Shown here one piece after another: positions 13,713-24,622 of a stretch of DNA of 64,000 bases. Both the position numbers and the translations under genes were made by a program. The notes beneath the pieces are model-generated. The model worked only from the letters and a program-made list of their open reading frames with translations. It was not told the origin of the DNA and ran no database searches. The DNA comes from Tetrahymena elliotti 4EA (Eukaryota > Ciliophora > Oligohymenophorea > Hymenostomatida > Tetrahymenidae): the NCBI GenBank assembly GCA_000231825.2, contig JH720302.1, forward strand, positions 1,580,467 through 1,644,466, written 5' to 3'. The first letter of the stretch is position 1, and every line of letters starts with the position of its first letter.

Positions 13713-14303
13713 TCAATCTAAAAGAACTTCAGCGCAGTTGCTAATGACGACATTCTTAGAGGGAGTACCAGAAGGAGAACCAGCAGCTTCAATCTTTTTG
13801 ACGATATCTTCACCTTAGGTAACTCTACCGAAAACAACGTGACGTCCATCTAACCAACTGGTTTAAGCAGTAGTAATAAAGAATTAAGATCCGTTAGTGT
13901 TGGGACCAGCGTTAGCCATAGAGAGGCAGTAAGGTTCATGTCTAAGCTTGAAGTTTTCATCTTGGAATTTAGAACCGTAAATGGAAAGACCACCTGTGCC
14001 GTTGTGGTTAGTGAAGTCACCACCTTGAACCATGAAGTTAGGGATAATTCTGTGGAATTTAGAACCTTAGTAGGTGAGTTTTTGACCATTTCTTTCACCT
14101 AATTCACCAGTGCAGAGGGCACGGAAGTTTTCAACAGTCTTGGGGACAGTTTGACCGAAAAGACCAATTTCAACATTACCAGCATTTTCACCATCGATTG
14201 AAATAGTAAATCTGACCTTCTTGGTAATCTTTTCATCCTTCAAACTGGCGGAAGCTACTGCAAGAATTGCAAAAGCAACTAATAAGTATTAACCTTTATT
14301 CAT
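13713..14303 (-). CDS. Cyclophilin-type peptidyl-prolyl isomerase with signal peptide
   Basis: Peptidyl-prolyl cis-trans isomerase of the cyclophilin family, 196 residues, no intron. Residues 1-20 ([20 protein letters not shown]) are a signal peptide, so the enzyme enters the secretory pathway. The complete cyclophilin core is present: [15 protein letters not shown] with the catalytic Arg, [19 protein letters not shown] and an intact C-terminal strand. The protein ends AEVLLD with no HDEL/KDEL-type signal, so lumenal retention is not obvious and secretion or another compartment is possible. The start is the only Met before the signal peptide. Closest to the cyclophilin B group by layout. The neighbouring DnaJ gene, transcribed in the same direction, is also a folding factor. 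Confidence 0.95.
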
Positions 14304-15404
14304 TTTTTTTTATTTTTAATTAATAAATACAAATAATTTCATAAAATTGATTATGTTTTTTGGAGAAGTTTAATCAAATTTAAAAGACGTTGATATGAAC
14401 AATATGATATGATTAATAAGATAATTTATTGATACATCAATTGAATATATATCTTTTAGGAATCTGATGATAGAATTCAAGTAACTTTCCATTTTTAATA
14501 ATTAATTAAAATCAGAAAATATCTAAGTTCCTTTTCAAATTTTTTGATAAAAAAGAAAAATCATTAAAAAGCATACTCTTCTCTATTAATCTTTTTCGTG
14601 TGAATTTATTATTAAGCGCCCATTTTAGTTATTGAAATTAGCTTAACATTTTCAGTGTTTTTTTATTGCTAATTTCAAAATTATTTAAATTGTTGGTTGA
14701 TAAGGATATTAAAAAGCATCTAAATTTTACTAGAAAAATAACCTTAAATTAGACTTTTAACCTTGAAAAAATAATTTTTACATTGGGATTTTACAATATT
14801 GATTATTTAAAATTATGTTTAAAAAGCTCTTCAAAATTAAAGAAAATTAATCAAATATAGAAATTTAAATTCACGATTATTTTAATTGATTTTTTAGTGA
14901 AATTAAAGTTAAAATTATTATTTTAGTTATATTAACTCTTAAAATAAATAAACCATCAAATTTGTTAAATTATTTCTTTAAACTCAAAATAAACATTTCA
15001 AAAATGATGAATATTTATTTACTCTCTTTGAATTGAGAACTAATTGTGTCATTCGTTTTATCAGAAATTATTTTTATGTATTTGTAAAACATTGAAAGAA
15101 TTTAAATAAAATATCAATAGTAATAGTTTACAAAGCCTAATTTTGAATGGTACATTTGATGCTTGGGAAAAGCAATATACTATTTAAAATATGTAAAAGA
15201 GGTATTTGAATTCTAAATTTGATAAGAATTGGAATATTTAAACAAATACATAAAAATGACATATTTAAGTATTATTTTCTTAACAACAAACAACTTATCA
15301 ATATATTAAATTTCTAAGCATGTTTGCATTTATTTGTGAGATTTTTGAAACGTGGAATTACTACTTTTACTATTAAAAACTCTGAATAAATATTTTGACA
15401 GTGA
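14304..15404. other. AT-rich spacer
   Basis: Spacer between the cyclophilin and DnaJ genes, both on the minus strand. It holds the cyclophilin promoter and the DnaJ 3' region. No coding-like or structured element was seen. Confidence 0.55.
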
Positions 15405-16307
15405 TCAGAAATATCTGTTGATATCATGTTTTGAACTCAACTCCTAAAATTCCTCACATGGAGACATATCTACCCTTTCACTTAGATTCTAGTAATAAGT
15501 TTGATCTCTTTTGGTCCAAGAATTTCTGGCCATATTAGCATACTATCTTCTTTTTGCATCTTAATTTAAACAACTTCCATTCAGATTGGAGAGATATTCC
15601 TGCTCCACTTTATATTCAAAATTAGGCAAATACTCTATGTCTTCCATAACTTTATCTTCAAAGGAACTATCAACAAAATAGTTAATGTTTAAGAGTACAC
15701 TTTTTTTCAAAATATTAAATGAGGAATTTTTATGCAAAGAGAATTAAGGAGATTCTTAAAATAATTGACTGAATACACCGGAGAATATAAGTAAAAAGAA
15801 AGGAAGTAATTGGATTAGGCCCATCAAATTGAATCCCTTTTAATTATTTTAACCATTTCTCTCTTCTTAATCTCTGCCTCTTCTATTTGAATAATATTGA
15901 TAATGATGACGTCTTTAACCTCCTTGCTAAAATGAAAATCCAGGACCAAAGAAAGCACTAAAGATATCAGCAGGATCAATATCATCATAATATTATTGCT
16001 CATATGCTCTCTATTATTATGGCTAATCACTACCAGTTCTATCATAGTGTGCACGTTTATCAGCATTTGTCAAACAATCATAAGCCTAAGCTATTTTTTT
16101 AAAAACATCTTAAGCACCTGGCAATCTAAGTTTATCAGGATGATATCTCAAGGCAAGCTTTTTGTATTACTTTTTAATTTCATCTTCTGTTGCATCTTTG
16201 CTAACTCCAAGAAGCTGATAAAAGTCTTTAGTTTAAAGCATTCTTTTAATATCTTCTTCAGTTGCGGGAGCTTTTCTTTATGTTGTTTATTGAGGTTGTG
16301 CGTCCAT
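15405..16307 (-). CDS. DnaJ co-chaperone, membrane-anchored DNAJB12/14 type
   Basis: Hsp40 co-chaperone of 300 residues, intronless. The J domain covers about residues 28-92 with HPD at 56-58. A Gln/Gly/Arg-rich linker follows (FSAFFGPGFSF... then RRHHYQYYSNRRGR). One membrane helix lies at about 159-183 (LMGLIQLLPFFLLIFSGVF). The C-terminal domain, with ...EQEYLSNLNGS... and ...ARNSWTKRDQTYYQNL..., corresponds to DUF1977 of DNAJB12/14. Family members sit in the ER membrane with the J domain in the cytosol and recruit Hsp70 for ER-associated degradation. That role is inferred from the family. The start is the first Met upstream of the J domain; the stop is TGA at 15405-15407. Confidence 0.93.
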
Positions 16308-18151
16308 TTTTGTTTGAATCTTATAATTATTTGAGTTTTTCTAATACTATTTTTGGTGGCTTAACTTAAAATGAAAGAGTTTTGAGTTGCTTTGTTATAT
16401 ATTTATAAATTAATAATAAGATAATCGGTGTCTAGTGATATTCTACTATTATTACTATTTAACTTTATTACTTAGAGTATCTCTAATTTATCAGTCTTAC
16501 TTAACTTTAAATTATTTTGTTTTTTTATTTTTTATTAATTTATTTAGTGTTTTTTTTTGTTATTTTGTAATGAAATTATTGATAAATTCATTAATTTGAT
16601 TTATAATTATATATTTTTTCATTTACAAACTCAACCAACACATTCTTTTAATACTGTTATTTCTTATTAAAAACAAAAAAAAAAACAAATAATCTATCAA
16701 TCAATCTTTCTTTTAAATGAAAAAGACCTATTTATTTTTGAATATTGATTGATTCTTTCTTTAAAATAAATGACATTTAATTTAAATCTATTAGGAAATG
16801 AGTTTCTATTTAATGAAATTTCTAAGACTCTTCTATACTATTTCTATTCATTTGAGAATTGATCCTAATTAGGTAAGTTTTGTAATATTTCGTTATCATT
16901 TCAAATAAATTAATATTTTTGATAATATGCATTAAATTTTTGAACGTGTGAAATTAATATTTTATACAATCAAATTTTAATAATATATTGATTTTTCATC
17001 TTCTATATTTTTATCTATATTACTCTATTATACTTATTATACTGTGCGCTTACTTACTCTCAATCTATTTCTAAAATAGTGATAATATTTTTTACACTAA
17101 AACTTTTTTAAATAAATTACAAAAAGAATATTTATTAATTTGATAAAAAAATTTTAGTTTATTTAATATTCTATCTAAAGCTATTTAAAAATTTTTTAAT
17201 TTCATAAATATATTTAAGACTAGAAAATTTACTAATTTTATATAAATTTGTATATCTTAAACAATTAGTTTTTCCTGAAAAATCAAATTAATTTAATATT
17301 ATTTATTTAAAAATGAAGAAGTAAAAAAAACTTAAAAATAAATATAATTCTTACTACCATATAAGCTTAAGATAAACAGTAAATAGAACTAAAAATATAA
17401 ATATTTGATTTATTAATATTTTTGAGTTGATGATTTTTTTAATTGAAAAATATCTTTAATTTAAAATTATTTTAGATTTTCTTTCTTTTCTGATTTGATT
17501 ATTTGATCAACCAGATTGCATAGTATGGGTATTAAAAATATAAAAATGAAAATTTAGATTTAAATAGAAGTTTTTTTCATTAATTAAAATATTATGTTTA
17601 ATTACTGATTAAATTAATTTAGTTGTATAATCTATTTTATAATACATTCAATAAATATTTGTCTAATCAAATTCATCAATCATCCTTACCATTAAAATTT
17701 TTTAATGTTAACTATTCTCAATTTTATTTAAGCAAATTTATTAAAAATTATTAGAATTGTTTGAAAACAAAAATCACAAATTTTATTTAAAGGTACTTAA
17801 TAGACTTAGTTTTTATAATAATTAATTTTGTTTTCAGATGATATTAGTGTTAAAGAAACATAATTTTTAAACATTAAATTAAAAATAATTAATAATAAAT
17901 CTGCTCACCATTATATGAAATTTAAAATTTACTAAAATTCTAGTTTAAAAATAAATAAATGATTTATAAGTATTATGATAGATTTATTAATTAATTTGCA
18001 CAAATCAGCTTTATATTATTCATCTATTTGATAATTAATGGACCTGATTACAGAAAGATAAATAATTAATTTTTTTGCATAAAAAATATAATAATTTGAT
18101 AACTTAAATTTTATCAAAAACTGATCACAATTATTTTTTAAACATAGAAAT
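16308..18151. other. AT-rich spacer, possible small exon
   Basis: About 1.8 kb with no recognised gene. On + a 25-codon frame starting near 16798 (MSFYLMKFLRLFYTIS...) runs into a perfect GTAAGT donor near 16874. On - an open frame starting MNRNSIEESQKF overlaps it. Neither could be extended into a family-like protein, so both are left as possibilities. Confidence 0.4.
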
Positions 18152-18502
18152 TTAATCAGAAAAATTAATATTCAGCAAAACAATAAAGAAGTATTTCTTT
18201 AATTTGTAAATAGAATTAACAAAAAAATATGAATCCGATAAGATAGATACAAAACCAGTATGGCTCTCCTTCTTAGCCTCAGTAGAATTAGACGCAGCCT
18301 TCATCTTTCTTCTAAAATGGCTTCTCTCCATAACATTAAATCTAGCCATAGCAAGTTATTTTACAGCAATAGTTAAGCTTAAACCATCAAAGAGCGAGTT
18401 TCCCTCCTCCCACAATGATTCAGCCTTAGAATTATTTTCCTCTTTTTCCATAATTGAGCTAGACTCCAACTCAGCAATAATTTCAATAATAAAGAGGATT
18501 TG
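18152..18502 (-). pseudogene. Probable remnant of a protein gene, interrupted by TGA
   Basis: A GC-richer minus-strand frame encodes ...AELESSSIMEKEEN..., SLWEEGNSLFDGLSLTIAVK, ARFNVMERSHFRRKMKAA and STEAKKESHTGF, which looks like real protein. The same frame continues upstream (FNVYASLNAKIKYTYAE, to about 18575) but is cut by TGA at 18503-18505, where a Trp codon (TGG) would fit. No intron with good borders removes the stop. A 99-residue version starting at 18451 would be intact. I do not recognise the family. Either this is a decaying gene, or a short gene with the upstream similarity arising by chance, or an exon border was missed. It lies head-to-head with the RING gene at 18599. Confidence 0.4.
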
Positions 18503-18598
18503 TCATTCCGCATAGGTATATTTAATCTTAGCATTTAAACTGGCATAAACATTGAATAAATTGCCAAAACTTTAACATTAACTAACTACTTACTTTTT

Positions 18599-20116
18599 AT
18601 GAATAGAGAACCTACTTTTACTCACTTTAGTATGATGGAAATCTAGGAGAGGCCTGAATCTTTGGATCAAAACAATCTAAAAAATATGCAGGAATTTATG
18701 AATTTCATTGATACATTTGCAGATAAAGATAATTATTTCTGCTAAATTTGTCACAATCTTCTGTGGTAACCAGTAAGCTGCAATCACTGTAGTAAAATTT
18801 ACTGTAGAGATTGTTTGGGTAGATGGGTTGATTAATATTCTACCTGCCCAACTTGTAGAGATAGATTTGAATTAAAGAAGGTAGATAAATCTATCACTAA
18901 TAACCTTTCTAAGCTAGTATTTATTTGTAATGCATAAAGCAGTGGTTGTACAGAGTTTGTTAACTATGACTCTCTCTTAAAGCATTAAAATAGTTGTCTC
19001 TATCAAACTCTTCACTGCCCTAATATTGGTTGCGATTTCCAATCTATTCGTAAAGTAATACCATTAAAATAAAGCAAATTTATCCAAACTTAATCAATAA
19101 CTTAACATTTAAATCCTCCATAAAATTTAGAATATTCCATCCTTTGCATTTTAGAAATAATTTTACAACAATTACAAAAGAGATAAAGAGAATTATTGAA
19201 TTGACTGATTATTTATTTTTAATGTTTCTTTTGGTTAGTTCGTGGCATTAATTTAAAAAAATAAAGATTTCTTTTAAATATTTCTAAGAATATTTTGTTC
19301 ATAAACAAATAAGCTGAGATTATTATCATTATTGTTTTATACAATTTAGGCATATTTGAAAAGCAAATTTTAGTTTAATTTATCTTTTATGCTTGGAACA
19401 AATCAACCTAAAATATATTTATTTTAATAGGAAATGGTTGATCATGATAAAATATGCCCACATTATTAGCTCAAATGTAAGTGGTGTGAGAGATCTATAA
19501 AAAGGATGAATGAAATTTAGCATGACCTAATATGTGAAATGAAAAAATTAGGCTGTGAAAATGAAGGTTGCTAAATAACTTTAACGAGAGCGGAAATGAA
19601 TATTCATATTCAAGAATGTCCATACAATATTTAGAAATGCAGTTTGTGCTTCTAAGAGTTTAAGCTGAAGGATCTAGCAGCTCATGAATAATCCTGTGAT
19701 TTCAAAATTTAGTAATGTAAAGGGTGTAAATAGAGCATGTATAAAAAGTAAATCTAGTAGCATGAAGAAAGTTGTGAAGAGGTGGAATTAATATGTCCAG
19801 ACTGCACTGATGTTATATAAAGAAAATACCTTCCTAGCCATGATTAAATAACTTGCCTTAAAAGAGGGTAGAAAATTCTATTAGAAGGTAAGAATCAATT
19901 ATTAAGTGAAAATGCTTGTTTGAAGAAAGACATTGAAACCCTTAAATTATGTGTTGCTTAACTCTATGCTGAAAGTAATTTATTTTATTTCAAAAATATT
20001 TTATCTTCAAAAATCTAAACTTAAATAATATTATTTTTATTCTAGTCTAAGATATAGCTACAGATAAGCACGAAAAAAGAAACTCAATGATGAAAATTCT
20101 TAGGCCATAGCAATGA
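18599..20116 (+). CDS. RING finger / TRAF-type zinc-finger protein (probable E3 ubiquitin ligase)
   Basis: Probable ubiquitin ligase of 356 residues in three exons (18599-19054, 19431-19974, 20046-20116). The RING domain at about residues 46-85 has the C3HC4 pattern: CQIC, then CNHCSKIYCRDCLGRW, then CPTCR. TRAF-type zinc fingers follow with the spacing CPNIGC...H...C, CKWC...H...C, C...CPYNIQKCSLC, CKGC...H...C and CPDC...H...C. A short helical region (LLEGKNQLLSENACLKKDIETLK) follows. The finger CPNIGCDFQSIRK|EMVDHDKICPHYQLKCKWC is restored exactly by removing the 376-nt first intron, which supports the splice. The first intron stays open for about 50 codons, so retention would add an alternative tail. 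Substrates are unknown. Confidence 0.88.
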
Positions 20117-20936
20117 TTTTTGATGGGCTTTAAATTAAAAAATCTCTCTCAATCTATATCTTATTTCCTAAGAAAACTGTTTATTTTAAAAAAATGTTCT
20201 GCTTTTAGAATAATAATCATAAACTTAAGGATCTCAATCAATACTTTAAGATAGGATGATTATACAAAAAAACAAAATTCTTTAAAAAAAAAAATATTAA
20301 AAATAAATTATTAAAATATCAATACTAAATGTAAAATAAAATCAATTGTATATATTAAAGATTAGATGATAATATTGTCATAATAATAATATTAAAATTA
20401 GTAAAACTGAATTACTTTTTTTAAATAGATTCAACCAAAAAATTTTACTAAATACAAAAATGAGTAAACTAATAGATTTTTTATATTAAAATTAAAACTT
20501 TTTTGTTATAATTTGTTGAATAAAATGAAGGATATAAATTTATAGAATACTAAGAAATAATAAGAATAAAAATAGTATTCTTAAAATGAATTCAGAAAAA
20601 GTATCTATAATTTAATAAATTATGAGCTAACATATTTCCTTTAATTTTTTTGGATGTTATCCAGTTCAATTAAAAAATGTTAAATCCTTAAATTTCTTTC
20701 TTTTAATAAATTTCAATAGCAATCAAACAAAAAATGATTTTGTTTTTAAATAATTTTTAGCAACAAAATGATAAATTAAGAATAAGTTGAGAAGTTACTG
20801 TAATAAACAAGATTATATTTTACTTTACAAACTAAATAAAATTTTTATTACCTGCTTAGATGATTTCTATCAAATCTTTATTTTTTTGATAAAAGATATT
20901 TTTTGGTTATTTTGAAGTAAAAAAAAGTTTATTAAA
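20117..20936. other. AT-rich spacer
   Basis: Spacer between two plus-strand genes. Nothing recognisable is present. Confidence 0.55.
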
Positions 20937-21860
20937 ATGTCATAAAAAGCTAAATATATTGTATTTCATGTAGAGTTGCCTCAAGATAAAAGCATCAATA
21001 TAAATGAGCTTGACTAAATTGAGGTATTTAAGAATTATATTTCTGTTGGAGCATCTTAAATTTTGTTGCACAAGAAATCTGCATTTACATATCTAAGCTC
21101 ATTGCTTTCTTTTGAGGGTGAAAAATATGAATAATCATCAGAAAATAAGCATTAAAAATTTGATGAAAATAAAAAGAAAGTGATTAATGAATCTGAGTTT
21201 GATGAAGAACAGAACGAAATAAGATTTATAAAGAATCCAAGTTATTATCATGAATTTTCTAATAACCTCTAGACATTATTAGTAACAAATAGTTAAAAGA
21301 CAGTTACATTTGCCAACAGCGTTAAGATTGATTATTCATTAATAGATTATGCTGATGGAGATATTTCTAAAATTTTAAGAGAAGATACAAATGATATTGA
21401 ATTTGTTATCATAGATTATTAACTTAAGTCTAATTGCCTTAAACAGTTAATTTCAGTTGCTCAAGAAATATCTGCTTTTGAAAAAGAATCTAAGTAGATA
21501 TTCATTAATTTAATAATATCCCCTTTCTTATCTGAAGAGGAAACTGCTGATTATCTTAACCCTTTATTCAGATTGAATAATTTAAAAAATGAAAAAGCAG
21601 CTTCTATAATATCCTCCTTTTTACCAGTCTAAACTTGGTAAACATACTAAGGTTAAATAAATCCAGAATTTGCAAATGCTGCTAAGATTTCATCTCTCAG
21701 TGTATTTTATGATAAAAATGGATGCAGACAAGATAAAATAGAAAATTTTTCAAGTATTAAGTAGAATCTTGATAAGCTTGGATTTGCTCACATAAATGCA
21801 GAATTCTTATTTAGAGAGATTACATTTAAATTAGGGAAACTTCCAAAATATGGAGCATGA
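20937..21860 (+). CDS. Unrecognised 307-residue protein
   Basis: A single intronless frame starting MSQKAKYIVFHVELPQD and ending at TGA 21858-21860. The composition is that of a soluble, mostly helical protein rich in Ser, Asn, Lys and Glu. It has an acidic/charged patch around residues 60-90 (EGEKYEQSSENKHQKFDENK) and hydrophobic stretches such as IEFVIIDYQLKSNCLKQLIS and FINLIISPFL. No signal peptide, membrane helix or catalytic motif is apparent. I do not recognise the family. It is convergent with the PIG-C gene, 150 bases away. The absence of introns and a composition clearly different from the flanks support a real gene. Confidence 0.75.
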
Positions 21861-21962
21861 ATAAATTTAATAAATAAAATTAATTTAAACAAATTGCAAC
21901 AAGATTGTTTAATTTTAGTAAATATAATCTATTAAAATTGTGATGTAAAATAAATGACATGC

Positions 21963-21995
<33 letters not shown>

Positions 21996-22012
21996 TCTAA
22001 TTTTTTTATTTT

Positions 22013-23505
22013 TCAATCTTTTACTTGGATTCCTTCTGGTAAATCCCATGGCCCATGGAAAGTCCTGTTGGTTTATAAATATAGTTTATAGCTAAATCAA
22101 AATATTTCAAAAAATAATTGATACCTTTTATATTGATAAAGCCAAATCAACCACATAGGACAAATGAATGTTATAAATATTTAACTATTTTATAATAATT
22201 TAAAGGTGAAATAATTTAATTTAATTTCTTTTGTTATGAGTAATTAATTAAATGCTTACCCCAAGAGGAAGGAAAATCCAAGGATTTTAGAAATATTTAA
22301 AATCATAAAAAATAGAATAACTGATGAAATGAAATTCCAAGACTTGTATAAAGTACCAGAAAAATCCTATTTTAAGAATTGAATGTTTTATTTACTCATT
22401 AATTTGTAAAAATTACTTTGACTTCTTTCTTGAAAAATTAAGAGTAAAAGAACAGGCTTTGTTTATTGTTAAGAATTATTTTAATTTTTCATTTGTCATT
22501 TTTAATTTAATTTTACATTAAGAAACTGAACAATAGAGTAAATACTTAAAAATCATTATTTAATCTAGATCCTAAAAATGATGAAAAAGCATAAGCTGCT
22601 AGAGTTGAAGAGCTGCAGTTCCAATCTTTCACACTTATTTTTATGATCAATCAATTATTTTTATTTATTTGATACAATTTAATTTTAATTTACTTGCAAG
22701 TATTTTCAGCACTGTAGTCTTTGAATATCAAATGAAAGATAATTAAACCTTTTTATTTATTTTTTAAATTTAATTTAGGCCTTCCCTCCAACTTTAAAAA
22801 TTATTTTATTTTCTTTAAACTGTTTTTTTGATTTGATATTTATTGAAAGAATATATTTACCTATAGATAAAGCATAGGTTGTGTTATCAGCATATGTTTC
22901 ATTAACAGTTTTCATTATTGGAGACAAGAAAAATAGAGCACAAACTAAGAATAGCGTTCTCTTAATGTTTTTGAAAATAGTTTATGTTTTTATAATGTTT
23001 TTAGAGATGATAATGTAGAGGAAAGTGCAAACCATACTAGAAATGAATACAACAGATATCAAAACACCTTCAGAGAGAATGCTAGCTTTCATATAGTGAA
23101 AGATGAGGAGAAATATTGCTACTAAATTAATTGCCCATGTAACATCTAAAGTTTTCTCAATAACTTCTTTTAATTGGATGTTGCTTCTGTTGTCTAATTA
23201 TTTATTGTCAAATAATTTCATAAAAAATTTAAATCAAGTAAAACATTTCATTTTTTGTAAGTGATTTAGCTTCACATTAATAGCATAAATGAAAATTATA
23301 ATTTTGATTCATACTTTTCTATACAAGCGAACTAAGAAATGTTTCATCAAAGTAATTATCATCATTTCCTCTTTGCTCATAGAGTACTTTGCTCCACTTT
23401 TTAGCTGCCTTTTTAGGTGGGTCAATATATTTCTTTTTAAATAAACAATTATTTATGCAATTTTCAAGCTATTAATAAAGTAGAATATTCAATATATACT
23501 GTCAT
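22013..23505 (-). CDS. PIGC: PIG-C / GPI2, subunit of GPI-GlcNAc transferase
   Basis: Membrane subunit of the complex that transfers GlcNAc to phosphatidylinositol, the first step of GPI-anchor synthesis at the ER. Exons, in order: 23500-23505, 23315-23468, 22861-23193, 22694-22748, 22517-22633, 22260-22421, 22125-22184, 22013-22091. All join in phase, to 321 residues (family about 300). Family landmarks in order: KKWSKVLYEQRG near the N-terminus; FFLSPIMKTVNETYADNTTYALS; IIFHLIFKDYS; SSSTLAAYAFSSFLGSRL; FITFICPMWLIWLYQYK; and the C-terminal HGPWDLPEGIQ. There are multiple hydrophobic helices. The border between the fifth and sixth exons and the start are less certain: 23505 overlaps the stop of the gene upstream, and a longer start at 23616 is also open. 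Confidence 0.88.
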
Positions 23506-24345
23506 ATTTCCTCTATATCTTTTGCATAGCAAGCATTAAGTATCAGTTGTAGTAAATTTATACCCATCATAAGGGCAATAGTTAAATATTTCAGGCTAAC
23601 TAGATCTTTACTGCATAAATCCTACTTTCTTTTAAAAATTTAAATATATCCTCTTTGTATTATTTTTAAGCAATCAAAGCTAATCTTTTGTATTTTAAAA
23701 TACAAGAAAGAGTTTAATTTAATATACAATCTTTACTCAGCAGCAGCACTAAATAGCCAGTCTTTTAAAGATTTGTTGCTTAATTTCAAAAATTTCTTTT
23801 ATTTCTAAAAAAAATAATTTTAACATATCTCATTAAACAATAAAAATTTATTTTAAATATTTTATTTACTAAAAAATAAAGGAATAATATGATCTATTCT
23901 TCATTAAAATAAAATATATTCTTTATTCATTTTCTAATTTACTAAAGAATGAACCTTTATTTACCAGCAACAATCTTTTAAAGATCCCCTTCATTTCAAT
24001 CATGTCTTTTAATCTAATTTTCTATTTTATTAGGAATAAATTATTCATAAAAAATTATTTAAATTATTATCCATCTATTTTTTTTAATTCTACATATTCT
24101 AAGATATCAATTGTCTTTTATTATAAAATTTAGTTTAATATGGTTTTATGTTATTTTTTCCATTTAATCAGTAAAGAATATTCTTAAAATATCTCATCTT
24201 GAAAAGATCTGCTAAAGCACTTAGCTTTTTTAATATATCGGATTACTAAGAACTGAAAATACTAATACTTTAGGTAACTGTGGTGTAGCTACAGAACCAA
24301 GGATAGTTAATTAATCTACCAAGTTAAGCAAGCACATCATTAATT
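23502..24345 (-). CDS. Probable multi-exon gene upstream of PIG-C, model incomplete
   Basis: Several GC-richer minus-strand patches look like exons. The last reads SLKDWLFSAAAEQRLYIK..., then LVSLKYLTIALMMGINLLQL, and ends at TGA 23502-23504. An earlier one (about 23953-24030) reads RLKDMIEMKGIFKRLLL before a GTAAAT donor. A patch at 24190-24345 is open in more than one frame, so its phase is not settled. The C-terminal hydrophobic segment suggests a membrane-associated protein. A distant likeness to peroxisomal PEX11 crossed my mind but is not supported well enough to name it. The stop overlaps the proposed PIG-C start, so one of the two ends may be wrong. Confidence 0.4.
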
Positions 24346-24560
24346 TAAAATATTTATTTAAAATTAAAAAACTCCCTAAAAATATATTTAAAAATTTAAA
24401 GCAATAAATAATATTAAAATTTGGGTACCTAGAGTATCTGCATAAAATAATTAATTGTATATTTTTTAAAAACTAAAAACTTCAATTTCAACTGCTTTCT
24501 AACTTTTTTTTTTGAACTTTAAATATCTTCTTTAAATTAGAGTAAACAGATTATATTTCG

Positions 24561-24622
24561 TTATTTAAAAAATTTTTAATTTTTTATATGATTATTTAAA
24601 AAATTTTTAATTTTTTATATGA
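24561..24622. repeat. Two tandem copies of a 31-bp AT-rich unit
   Basis: The unit beginning TTATTTAAAAAATTTTTAAT is repeated exactly, back to back. It is a local tandem duplication in spacer DNA with no coding sign. Confidence 0.9.

Noticed and set aside
22100..22600. PIG-C C-terminal exons as unrelated short ORFs
   Set aside because: Once phases are followed they give FITFICPMWLIWLYQYK and HGPWDLPEG, which are PIG-C landmarks.
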